In this document: one piece after another, positions 22,219 to 33,187 of the stretch
How the letters are laid out: every line of letters starts with the position of its first letter
Numbering within the stretch: the first letter of the stretch is position 1
Source of the DNA: Pseudopyrenochaeta lycopersici
Taxonomy: Eukaryota > Ascomycota > Dothideomycetes > Pleosporales > Pseudopyrenochaetaceae
DNA: 64,000 nt
Assembly (NCBI GenBank): GCA_003313425.1
Contig: NHZP01000016.1
Coordinates: forward strand, 620,001-684,000
Direction: 5' to 3'
The notes under the pieces: model-generated
Database searches by the model: none
What the model was told of the DNA's origin: nothing
What the model saw: the letters and a program-made list of their open reading frames with translations, nothing else
Made by a program: the position numbers and the translations under genes

Positions 22219-24095
22219 CTGTTAGGGAGCAGCCTGACTCCAAGACTGTGAAAGTGAAAACGACCGAAAATGCGGCTGCTGGGCAACGTCACAGGGCCCA
22301 AGTCATGCAACCAAACGACAGGTGCAAGTGAGTAAGCTAGCGCGAGGGCGGTCAAGACCTGGTCACATCTGGCGGCTGTGGGGAACGACTTTGGGCACGA
22401 TAGTGCTTCGTGATCAAAAATGTCTGCGGTCGGGTGCATGCGAATGAGCTGCGGGACCCCAGCTGTGGTCCCTGTCCGCCTGACAGCCTGGTGCTGTTTG
22501 CTTGGCGGCCCTCCCAACTCGGACCGACCAAGTCGGGGACAATCGCAATGTCGTCCTGTTGTTGGAGCGGCATGTCCTGCGCGATGATGTACAGCTTGCA
22601 GCAGGAGGATGAGCTTTATCTGGTGCTTTTCCCGATGGAGAGTTTACATTCGATGGTCCTTTCCCGTTACTGCCGGCCCTCTCCCAACGACGGCATAGCA
22701 AGCTGCGGTCTGCCTCCTTTATGTTGGATTGGCGGGTAGGGCGCATATTAAAGCTTTCAACAGAGCTCTACTACAATCGAACTAGTTAACCACAGTGAAA
22801 CCTGCCATATTCTCCTCAAAAGCTGAATCCATCAGCTTCTCTACTTGTTGAGTTGCAACAAACAAAGACCGCTCTTGAGCTGCCGTGATTCGCTCGTCGT
22901 CTTCCGAGCCAATTTGGCTGACGGAAGATCGAAAGGGCGCAGGCAGCTTTGTCGCCTCAAACCATGAGAATTCAAGTCGTATGAGGGAATGATAAAATTA
23001 TCACACGTGAGCGCCGCCTCTATGAATACCTCGGAAAAGGCTCCTCAAGAACGCCCGCTCGCGCTTGCTCCAGGCGTCAAACAACCGTGCGATGTTTTGG
23101 AGCTGGAAACCGAAAACGAAACGGCCGTTACTCTTTGCCTGGCATCAGGAGGATGTTAGGCCTGCTCGGATCCTAGCTACGCACAGATATTCTTGGACCT
23201 CTTTGCCTCACAAGTGGTGACAGATGCCGGTTCACTTCCAAAAACGACACATTCGCGAGGCTCTTCTGGCGTTCCTGAGATGCAGCCCTGTGAGATGGAC
23301 TCCAGCATGAAACACTGTCTCTGGCCCCCAGACTGACGACGGCTTGCGCGTCGTTACAGACCTCACACCGCGAAAGTCTAGGTTGGCGGCGGATGCTATG
23401 GTGATCCCCAGCTAGGTCAATATACCTCAACAAGCAATCGGGTATGATGTCGTCCATGATCTCATCTCCCGGCATAGCGACCACGGTCATTTTGCGAGCA
23501 AGCCTGGTTTTGGTTCAATGGAGGCGCGTGGCTTGTCCTGCCGCCGCACCCACTCGCCGCAAGCTGATCTGCACTCCTGAATCTGAGACGCGACTAGCCT
23601 GCACTTTGGGCGTCACCCATTGGCCAGGCTGTAAATTAATCCGTCTGTTCGGCACGGTGCTGTGTTGCTTGTGATGAAGCAAGAGGGTGTCGCATTGCTA
23701 CCACTGACTTGCACAACACGTCTTCAGATCGTGTCTTCCTGTGCGAACTGCAGCATTCCCAAACACTGCTTTTCCTTGTCAATCGGACCGGAGCGTTGGT
23801 GCAGGGGAAAGTGACGGGTCGTATCCGTGAATTTGCAGCCATACCAACCGCCCTGGTAACCAAGCTTGGCTTCCTTGAAACTTGCTCCTCCCAGCCACGC
23901 AGACCAACGCTGCAGCGCATCATCTCTCAGCGACCCGCTCTGAACACTCCACAGTTCGCTCCAACACCCGTTGCTTATCACGATTACGCCACCCTCGTCT
24001 TCTGTCAGTCGCCGAGTCTGCACATCTATCGAACATTGCTCCTCTACAGTAACAAGCTGAACACGAGGCTGAGCTCCACCCAGCCCTAGCCAGCC
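22219..24095. other. Intergenic between divergent MFS and Chs7-like genes
   Basis: About 1.9 kb. It should hold the missing first exon and promoter of the MFS gene and the promoter of the Chs7-like gene. Open frames of 70-125 codons occur in both directions (e.g. minus 23490-23173, plus 23709-24089) without motifs. Confidence 0.45.
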
Positions 24096-25351
24096 ATGTC
24101 ACGATACGGCAAATTCGATCACTTCTGTCGCGACACAGGCAACCTTTGGTCCACCCTACCAGGTACGCAAGAAACAAACTTTGTGCTGCAATTGACCGAG
24201 AACACCTATTAACTTTGACAGTCTGCTACGTACGTCGCCATCTCGCAATTCCCTTGCCCAACGCTTTTCACGACCGCGCCGCTAACCGCCAGACTTTCGT
24301 GTACAGCTATTCAACCAAGCACCCACAAAACAAGGCACGGGATGGGAGGGAGGATGCACCCTACAAGGGTTCAGCGTAGGCGGCGGTAAAAGACTTACCA
24401 ACTTGGGTTCGTCCGCCTTGATGCGCCTCCGCAAGACGCTCTCATGCTCACTCACGTAGGATCGATAATAGTTTGCGCTCTCGCAATCGTCGCCTCTGCA
24501 TTCCTGCTATGGAGGTCGCAACGGAAGAAAGCTGCTGTTGGAAGACGGTGAGCGTCACGCAACAGTCTGCTGATCACGGTTGACTAACAACAAACAGAGA
24601 GATGCAATTGTTTCTCCTCGGCTATATCCTCATTTCTATCTGCGAGATTTTCACCATTGGCGGGTTCCCTCTGAATGACTCGGCTCGCCTTGTATGTCGT
24701 CACGCGTGCTACTGATCGAGAGCGAATTCTGACTGTCGGGCAGGCTTTTGTAGCGATCCACATCGCCGCCATCGTCGCAACATCTTGGATCCTCATGCTG
24801 AACGGCGTTGTTGGCTACCAACTCCTGGACGATGGCACCGCAGTGTCAATTGGACTCCTTTTAATCTCGTCGCTTATTATCTTTGTCGGTACGGGCTATA
24901 TTGCCCTCGACACCGGTTTCAGCTGGACCAACTATTGGAACTCCACCCTCGAGCTACCAAACCAAGCTTACGCGCTATATACGCTCTACCAGCTTGTGCC
25001 TCTGGTCTTCCTCGTCATATTCTTTCTGTTGGAGGCCTTCTTAGTTCTTCGCATTCTCGGCGAGCGCAAACCAATGCGTACGTTGTCGTCTAGCCCTTGC
25101 CAGCTGTCATCGCTAATAGCATCGTTCTAGTATATCTCTTCAGCGCAGCACTTCTGTTTGCCATCGGCCAAATCTTCCAATACGTCGTAAGCGTCCACAT
25201 TTGCAACGGCACGGATGGCAAAATCAATGGTGGCCTGTTCGAGACACTCTTCACCCTACTTTCAGTGGTAATGATTTGGGTATTCTGGTCGAGCATCACC
25301 GAAGATGACTGGCCAATGCCAACCGTAGCGGGATCGGGAGCATATAATTAG
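24096..25351 (+). CDS. chs7: Chs7-family chitin synthase export chaperone
   Basis: CDS joins 24096..24162, 24222..24229, 24307..24406, 24460..24547, 24598..24691, 24744..25077 and 25131..25351 (303 aa). Chs7 proteins are multi-span ER membrane proteins needed for exit of class III/IV-type chitin synthases. The family is recognised from the N-terminal LPVC, GGKRLTNLGS, KKAAVGRREMQLFLLGY, LMLNGVVGYQLLDDGT, GTGYIALDTGF, AALLFAIGQIFQYV and the C-terminal FETLFTLLSVVMIWVFWSS followed by ITEDDWPMP. About seven TM helices are expected. Exon 2 is only 8 nt, and its inclusion is required to keep LPVC in frame with LFNQ. Intron 3 uses a GTTCGT donor. The group looks like a dothideomycete Chs7 paralogue rather than the shortest yeast form. 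Confidence 0.85.
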
Positions 25352-25962
25352 AGATGGCGAGACCCGTGGAGGAAGCGAAAAGAAGCAATGGCGTAATGTT
25401 TTTATGAATTTTTCCCGAGCATAGCGTATACCATTTTGGGGCTCTCTGAACGCATATGATGCGTCACGCTGGGTAGTGCTACGATAAACAGATAATGTTT
25501 GCTGAAAGAAGATGCGTATTCATACATTGACAATATGCCTCGCAATGCACATCGTGAGAACGCGTTTGATTATCACGTGGCCACCCGTCAGATCGGATTT
25601 CGAGATCGCCATGCTTTACAAACCTTCCAAACACTCGGAATTAACCACACCCCAGCTCAAATCTCCATCTTATCATGACAGTGTTCGTCCCACTCAGACG
25701 GTTCTTGGCGCCATTACTTCTCCATTTTCACAGGTGACTGGTCACCACGTCTATCCCTCCCCAGCCTGTTTCGCCGCCTACGCCGCCTTTCACGATCTTT
25801 CACGCCGAAAGTTTACCCGCATGCATCTGTGGAGCACCTGTAACTCTCTGCACCTTCAATCATAACTTCATACTGTTATCTATTCCTCCGTGATTTTGTT
25901 GGAACCTACGAAGGCCCCGGCGAAGCTAGCTTGGCCGCCGTATACGCAGCGCAAACGCAACA
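25352..25962. other. Intergenic between chs7 and ssl1
   Basis: chs7 3' flank and ssl1 promoter. Nothing else was supported. Confidence 0.5.
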
Positions 25963-27441
25963 ATGGCCGACTCCGACTACGAGTTCGACGGCGAAGGATC
26001 CGAGGATGAATATGTAGGCTCCAAGAGCGGTGGTTCAAGCACTCGAGCACAATCCACGGCGAGTAGGAAACAGAAACGTTCAGGGCCCGAGAAGCAAGCG
26101 CCAAAGCGGCAAGCCTGGGAAACAGAGTACTCGCGGACAGTAGAAAAGACGATACAGCCCGCTGACGATGGCTCATTGGGACAAAGCGTGCAAGAGCGTG
26201 AAGAGGAACGGAAGCGCAAGAGGTTACGAAAAGACACGAAGCCATTCCAACGAGGCATCATACGGCATGTCGTTCTGGTACTCGACCTGTCAGAAACCAT
26301 GCTGGAGAAGGATATGCGACCGAACCGATACATCGCAATGGTCAACTACACACAAGACTATGTACGCGAGTTCTTCGAGCAGAACCCTATTTCACAAATG
26401 AGCGTCCTCGGCATGCACGACGGCGTCTGCATTCGCGTCTCAGAACTCTCAGGCAACCCCGCCGAACATGTCGCTGCTATACAAGGCCTGCGGAGTAAAG
26501 AAGATGGCAAGGAGCCCAAGGGTGCGCCGAGCTTGCAGAACGCGCTGGAGCTGGCGAGGGCGACGTTGTATCACACACCAAGTCACGGCACACGAGAAGT
26601 CATTGTGGTGTTTGGCAGCCTACTGAGTCTGGATCCTGGGGATATACATCAGACAGTCAAGGCGTGTGTGAGGGATCGGATACGCGTTAGCATTATCGGG
26701 ATGAGTGCAAGGCTGAAGATCTGCACGGAAATCGTTTCGAGAACGAACGCGGGAGACGACAGCGAGTACATGATTGCCACGGATCAAGAGATGCTTAAAG
26801 AGCTCCTGTTGGCTACCACAACACCGCCCGTCATCCGCCAGGCTGCAGGTGAGCCAACAGGTCCTCCACCTGAGTCCGCAGCCGCACTCATGATGATGGG
26901 TTTCCCCTCTCGTGTCATCGAGGATCATCTCACAATGTGTGCATGCCACGGCAATCTCACAATGGGGGGCTACACATGCTCGCGGTGCAGCGCGAAAGTC
27001 TGTTCCTTGCCCATCACCTGCCCATCCTGCCAACTCACTCTCTTGCTCTCTACCCATCTCGCACGCTCATACCACCACCTCTTCCCTCTGCGGAACTGGT
27101 CTACCGTATCATGGTCCCGTGCTCGCGAAAAAGGTAGTAAAGAATGTCTGGGCTGTCTTGCCCAGTTCGCCCACCCACCTAGTGGCGATAAAGAGCAGCG
27201 GCCGGGCACAGAGACAAACGGCGAGATGAATGACCGCAGAGATTGTGAGGACAGCGAGGAGCAGAAAGCAAGTGAGAGTGGGAGGTACGAGTGTAGGGCT
27301 TGCGAGAGCCATTTCTGTATCGATTGCGATATGTTTGCTCATATGGTCTTGCATAATTGCCCAGGGTGTCTAGGAAGGCTTGATCCTAGGATCATCGCAG
27401 AGGCCGGGGGAACGAACGGGGATGTGGAGATGAGTGGGTAG
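25963..27441 (+). CDS. ssl1: TFIIH core subunit Ssl1 (p44/GTF2H2)
   Basis: Uninterrupted 492-aa frame. Ssl1 is part of the TFIIH core, where it binds and stimulates the Rad3/XPD helicase for nucleotide excision repair and RNA polymerase II initiation. After a 100-residue acidic and basic N-terminus comes the Ssl1/vWA domain: RGIIRHVVLVLDLSETMLEK (D-x-S-x-T-like MIDAS), RPNRYIAMVNYTQDYVREFF, GTREVIVVFGSLLSLDPGDI and RVSIIGMSARLKICTEIV. The C-terminal half carries a C4 zinc finger (CACHGNLTMGGYTCSRC, CPSC) and the terminal C4C4 domain (CLGCLAQF, YECRACESHFCIDCDMF, CPGCLG). The length and domain order agree with the family. The start at 25963 follows a C/A-rich leader and lies in the context CACA-ATG. 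Confidence 0.95.
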   Translation: MADSDYEFDGEGSEDEYVGSKSGGSSTRAQSTASRKQKRSGPEKQAPKRQAWETEYSRTVEKTIQPADDGSLGQSVQEREEERKRKRLRKDTKPFQRGIIRHVVLVLDLSETMLEKDMRPNRYIAMVNYTQDYVREFFEQNPISQMSVLGMHDGVCIRVSELSGNPAEHVAAIQGLRSKEDGKEPKGAPSLQNALELARATLYHTPSHGTREVIVVFGSLLSLDPGDIHQTVKACVRDRIRVSIIGMSARLKICTEIVSRTNAGDDSEYMIATDQEMLKELLLATTTPPVIRQAAGEPTGPPPESAAALMMMGFPSRVIEDHLTMCACHGNLTMGGYTCSRCSAKVCSLPITCPSCQLTLLLSTHLARSYHHLFPLRNWSTVSWSRAREKGSKECLGCLAQFAHPPSGDKEQRPGTETNGEMNDRRDCEDSEEQKASESGRYECRACESHFCIDCDMFAHMVLHNCPGCLGRLDPRIIAEAGGTNGDVEMSG

Positions 27442-27873
27442 CTCTGAGAAATAGATCTAAGGATAAATTTAGGAGGCGAACGAGCTTGGATAGAGCACTT
27501 GATGCAAGATCCGCCTCTCTTTTCACCACAGCCCTCCAGCATGAACAATGGACACAGTGCACCCCGCGAAAACGGGACAAAGTACTCCGAAACCGTTTAC
27601 ATTTCTGTTACCTCTATACCTTCTAAGAGACTAGAATGGCCTCGCTCCCAACCCTCCCACGGCCAAATAAAGCGAGCGTGCTTCCAACAACTATGGTGGA
27701 AGAATGTTCATCCGTCCTCGGACACAGATGTTGACGCGTAGTCCCGTGTTCGGAGGAGACGCAAATGCCGAAGTACAGCCCCGCGGGAACGTGGGGCAGA
27801 GATTCCGCCCACTCCCCGTGTTGCACCAGAATGTTAAAGATCCATTGGCATCCTGGATGACTGCAGATTTCCC
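27442..27873. other. Intergenic between ssl1 and the FAH gene
   Basis: Terminator of ssl1 and promoter of the FAH-family gene. Small antisense open frames only. Confidence 0.5.
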
Positions 27874-28969
27874 ATGTACACCAGACCAATCCTCCATTGC
27901 TCTCGTACCCAAATAGCATCCTGCTTCTCAACCCGAACCTCACGAGCTCACAGATTTTGTATCACCTTGCCAAAACAGAGCAGGTCCTTTTCTTCAGCAT
28001 CAATCGCCATGGCCGCATTTGAGCGATTGATTAGGTTCCAGACCGACGATGGAAAACTTGTATATGGTAATCTCGAAAAGGAAACTCCTACGCGGGAGAT
28101 CCAGGGTAGCCAAGTTGAAGTCCTCGAGGGAGACGTAAAGACCGGGTTTACGAAGACTGGCGGGAAGGCAACAGTTTCGAAGCTGCTTAGCCCATTACCG
28201 ACCACCAATATCATTCTCTGTGTTGGCTTGAACTACAGGCAACATGCCGAGGAATGCAATGTAGGTATTCGCTCCTAACCTGGGTAGGCAGAAAGCGTGG
28301 AAGATATTCATGCCTGGACTTATGAAGTGCCTTTTGAACATACGCTGTTTGCAGATTTTGATACTGACTTTTCTATAGCTACAAATACCCGAGAATCCAG
28401 CAATCTTCATGAAGCCCAGTGACGCCCTCGCTGGACCATTAGACGACGTTCCAATCCATAAAGACTGTCAATCCATGCTCGATTACGAGGGCGAGCTCAC
28501 TATCGTCATTGGCAAAGACTGCAAGAACGTCTCTGCGTCAAACTTTCAGGATTATGTGCTCGGCTACACGGTCGGCAACGATGTCTCAGCGCGCAACTAC
28601 CAACTACCAGCCAACGTCTCCGGTGGCCAGTTTGGGTATGCCAAATCGTTCGACAAGTTCGCGCCTATTGGCCCATGTATCGCGAGTACAAAAGTAATTC
28701 CGGATCCGCAAAAGATCAAGTACTGGACGAAGGTCAACGGCGAGAAGAGGCAAGAAACCAGTACGGACGATATGATCTATACGGTTGGACAGATCATTGA
28801 ACATCTATCAAGAGGCACGACGCTGAGGGCAGGCACAGCAATTTTGACGGGTACTCCAAGTGGCGTAGGGTTGTTTATGGAGCCGAAGGGGTTTTTGAAG
28901 GATGGTGATGAGGTTGAAATCTACGTTGAGGGAGTTGGCAGCATTATCAACAAGATGAAGTTTGAATAA
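27874..28969 (+). CDS. Fumarylacetoacetate hydrolase (FAH) family protein, probably mitochondrial
   Basis: CDS joins 27874..28260 and 28379..28969 (325 aa); an internal start at 28009 would give 280 aa. The FAH fold is clear: LCVGLNYRQHAEECN, IFMKPSDALAGP, DYEGELTIVIGKDC (metal-binding Glu pair), YTVGNDVSARNYQ, FDKFAPIGPCI and ILTGTPSGVGLFMEP. This resembles FAHD1/FAHD2-type acylpyruvate or oxaloacetate enzymes rather than the tyrosine-pathway FAH, which has an extra N-terminal domain. Residues 1-45 are rich in Arg, Ser and Phe with no acidic residue and end KQSRSFSSASIA before MAAF, as in a mitochondrial presequence. The 118 bp intron is long for this window, with a GTAGGT donor. The exact substrate is not readable. 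Confidence 0.9.
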
Positions 28970-29252
28970 GCAGCGAAACTAAAAATGTATTATTGCAACT
29001 TTCACACGTCCGCTTATGTTAGGTGCGACTATCCATGCTTCCATACATCCTCCATGATACCTTCCGTCGTCTGGCGTACCGAACTGTTCATGGAAATACA
29101 GAGGCGCAAGACAGATGCCAATTCAACGCACCGTTCTTCTTATTGCATCCAATACATGAAGTACGTCATCACTACTCGTGCAATCCTTCAGAGTGCTATC
29201 GTCGGACCACGTACCTTAAATCTATCGTTAGGATATCCAGGCAATACAAAGT

Positions 29253-32200
29253 ATGGATGACGAAGACAGCATCTTCAGCAATTTTTTCGACAGCGATATA
29301 GCCGACTTCCATGACTCGGACGATGATCTCTTCAGCACAACGACCGAAGAACAAATTGCAAGAGCCAAAACCGAGGCCGATCGCACCGCTCTCGAAATTC
29401 AAGCCCGGATTAATCGCGATGAGCAAGAAGAGGGTAGGCGTGCCAAAGAAAGGCGACAACTTACGGCGAATGATGAGGCGATCGCGAAAGCTCAGCAGGA
29501 GGCTGTGGATGCGGACATAGCTCGGGTTATGGAGGCGCAGGAAAGAGAAGGACCTGATCAAGATAAGCCAGAGGTACAGTTTATACAGGCACGGTTGCGG
29601 CAGCAGGACCAGTTGGGAAGGCAACAACATAAGGAACAGGTCGAGGAATTTGCTAAGGCTGGACACAGCAATGTGGCCAAAGGCGAAAACGAACGACGAA
29701 AGAGGAAAGACTCTAAATTATTCAAACGGCAACGACGCGGATATCAGAATCCAATGGCCCAGATATATGCAGACGAGTATCGGAGAGCAGAAGAGGATGC
29801 GCAAGCACAGGCAGAATTGAACGCTCCTCCTCGGCGCTCGCGTGTACAGCTGACAGCAGACATGTTCGCAGAACAAGTTCGAGGGGACAGAGGGGCGGAC
29901 ATGGAGGAGGAAGGCGATGAGGACGACTACGGTCCTCAGTACATCATTGCGCATCGCGGAGCTCGTCCCGGCTATGGAGAGCAACAATCTATCAAAAGGA
30001 ATCGACGTGGAATCGACCCACTTGCTCAGCGCATCGACTCCAATCTTCTTCGTGCTTCTAATATTCGCCCCAGGATAGCCATGAATACCGCTTTCATCCA
30101 CCCAAACCCTGAAAGCTTACAGCTACCACCTTCTGACAAAATGCCTGGTCTTGAAGTGGCACCGCCATCACCTCCTCGAGCAACTTCATGGCGACGGGAC
30201 AGAAGGGAAGGCCGTTCTAAAAGGTCTTTGGACCGAATAGATACTGATTACCTCCTCAGTGAGCGATTTGTTGACGATGTCAACGAAATGTTAGACAATC
30301 TATATGGCCTACCAAAGGACAAAGCTGGAGCTATTATGAAGTCTTTCCGCAATGATCCTGAAAATACAAGTCCCGGACGCAAAGTCACGTTCGTGGAAAA
30401 CCGCGGGTTCCGGTCTTGGAGCATCAGGCTCCAGGACCCCACCCAGAGCGACAATCGCTGGCATTGGCGCATATACTCCAATAGCCATCTAATTCCTCCA
30501 GCCCGGCGGCCATTTCGGATCGGGTACGGTGATGATACTTTAGCGTATGCTGATTTGCCTGATCTTTGCAAACTCGAGGGCTGTGATGCAGGCTGCCCGG
30601 CCCCGAGATCCAAGAATGATAACCAGAGAAGTTTGGACAAAGGTCACAAAATCCAGCATAACGAACTAGCCCTTAGGGCAGTAAGATCAATCGCCAGTCC
30701 GGCCACAGGTAGTCGTTCAATGTCGCCAAGTAAGCCTGGAGATCATATCATAATGCCACCTCCACCAATGCCCCTGCATCGAAAACGTACCGTAAGATTC
30801 GCACAGCCCACTTCTCATAACACCCATAATGCCGCATGCGCCCTACCATTAGCCTCAATAGATTCTTCAAGCGCATTGTTCACATCATCACAACCACCAC
30901 CCCCTCCAAGCCCCCGACCCAAGAATCTCACACTCTGCCTCAGCAATGGGCAACGAAAGGCAAGCACAGCATCCAACCCACCTTCAAGTATTCGATTTAA
31001 AGATACCGCATCGAATAACGAATCGCTGAAGGACAATATCAAGGGGCAGAGGAAGCACAATGCCGACCAAAGGGCTCTCATGAAGGCTTATCAATCGTCC
31101 GAATTTGAAGCACGCAAAGATAATGATACAATGTGGCAATTCTGGAAGCTTCACAAGCTCAAAGAGAATAATCTAAAACGACTTGACTGGGGTATCCAGC
31201 CCCACTTCTTCCAGCGCGAGAAGAGGTATGAAGTGAGGCCTGGAGCTATGAAGGTCATGAAGCCTGGATACTACAAGCTTGCGGATATTATCAAGCCTAG
31301 ACAAAACTTTTACAGCAAAAGGGTACCATGTCTGCATCATAAAGGAACTACATTGTCAAATAAACATCAGCTCCTTACTACCAGTGCTCAGGATGGAAAA
31401 GATAACGAACAGTCACCTCCAATGAAATCCATTCAACAAGATTCAAACATTCACTCTATGAAACTCAAGCGCCCAAAAACACGAAAAACCCACACAAGAG
31501 TTGAAGCATGGATGCGAGATCCCGACGCGTACTAGGAAGCCGCAAAGCGGTCCATAGCCATAGATCGTCTCCCAGAACGCCCTTGGAGCCCGGACTACCT
31601 TTTGAAAGAAGAGTCCAGTCAGCGACCTTCACAAAGACGACAATGCAGAGGCCAGCCTGGCGGACGAAAGCAAAGAGTGGCGCGTTTACGGGTACCATCC
31701 GACAAGATTGCAGGTCCGACGCGAAACATCCTTCAGACTGATGGCCGGCCACCAGACTCGTCTAAGCTTTTGATCGATGCGCAGAGAAATAGCAACGGTG
31801 GCCCAGGTGTCGAAAATCCTCCCAATGATGCTACAGAAATGACTGGATCCCCAGTTTCGTCTGAGAAAGAGTTTGGCGTGTCGCCTCAGTCCAAAAATTC
31901 CCACTCAGCGGCAGACGCTCAAATCGTGGACGCGGATGTCTTGATTTCGCCATCATCGCCGATAGCATCTCCAGATCGTGGTGCAACATCTAGATGTAAT
32001 AAACAAATCTCTAATCTACACTTGCCAGGACAGGACGAAGTACAGATAGAGGAGTCGGAAAATAGATCAACAAAGGCGGACAAGACTGAGCAAGAATCAA
32101 AAAAGTATGAGGAGATACCAACCAATCCCAGTTCGAACAAACGACGGACGGTGTCGAGGACACTTCCTCTACGGAGAAGCAAGCGCATCGCCAACAGCAA

Positions 32201-32462
32201 GATCATCACTCATAAAGATAAAGGGCGTGACATGGCTGCTGTTGCGAATAAAGTCCCACGTAATGTTGCTGAAGCAAAGAAGCCACCCGGTCATCAAAAC
32301 ATGAAAGGCGTATCCGTTAAGAAGCCACGAAAGGTGGCAGGAACGGCTAAGAAGGTGCCCACCAATGTGAAGATGAATGGACCTCAGCTGGCCATCAACG
32401 ACGAGCCCGTTCTCGAATACCCAGATGAATTATCTATGTCGGAGTCGGATGATGAGGATTGA
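29253..32462 (+). CDS. Long charged, probably nuclear protein interrupted by one in-frame TAG
   Basis: One frame is open from 29253 to 32462 (1070 codons) except for a single TAG at 31533-31535. The first part is 760 aa and the part after the stop is 308 codons. The N-terminus is acidic (IADFHDSDDDLF), followed by a Glu/Arg/Gln helix, KLFKRQRRGYQNPMAQIYADEY, and a proline-rich middle. After the stop the protein stays low-complexity and basic (RRTVSRTLPLRRSKRIANSK), ending in the acidic LSMSESDDED. No catalytic motif was recognised; nuclear localisation is inferred from the basic clusters. The TAG may be a nonsense mutation, a sequence error, a readthrough site or part of an unrecognised intron. 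A 48 bp intron from 31499 to 31546 would be in phase but has a poor GTTGAA donor. Confidence 0.65.
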
Positions 32463-33187
32463 ATTCGAAGCTTTGGTAGTGAGGCATAGCGCATGTATAG
32501 TCGAGAAATCAATGCCTTGGTTGTTCATGAGTAGAAGAACCGCTGTTGTCTTTTATAGGATGGGTTCCAGCTTTGATGAGACTAAGATTGGCAAGGAAAT
32601 GGGAGAGAGACTGTGGTGGTACGGGTGGCATCGTATAACTATTCTTCCATTACTGCGTTACTTTTCTATAACCTGAGACTTTGTATCGAGATTCCAGCCA
32701 GATTTTCTCAGGAGAGCTACGATGAATGTCACTTTCGAAGACATACGTTGATTACTCCTTTTCATACGAATTTGGGCGTAAGTCCGTAGCTATTGTCTAT
32801 GAAAATTGACAGACAGCCATGGGATTAGATCACACGAGGTCAGTAAAGTCATCATGTCAACTTTTACAGTAAGACTAGTTTCTATTGTAGATCCCTACCC
32901 ATATGCTAAGCTCGACTTGCTCCAACTCTACCCCAACAGGGTAACGCCTCGCTACATGCAATGATGAAAAGGGTATAAATGACAAAAAAGACTTCATGTA
33001 TGCAGAAGTGATGCGACGTACAGTGCAGAATAACTTTCGAAAATCACCAACCTGCGCTATGCTGAATCTAGTTGGAAGGAACAACGAAAAGAAAGCAAGT
33101 AAAAAAGAAAAGCAAAAAAAACTTTGATCGGGTCGAATAGGTGCTACCTTCGGCCCTACGATAGCATTAGCCTGTAATGGTCTTTGC
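32463..33187. other. Intergenic between convergent genes
   Basis: 3' flanks of the long charged gene (plus) and the Hook gene (minus). No gene was supported. An A-rich tract lies near 33085-33125. Confidence 0.5.

Noticed and set aside
21999..22517. 172-codon minus-strand frame
   Set aside because: Alternative frame of the MFS N-terminal tail, whose true frame continues into the transporter.
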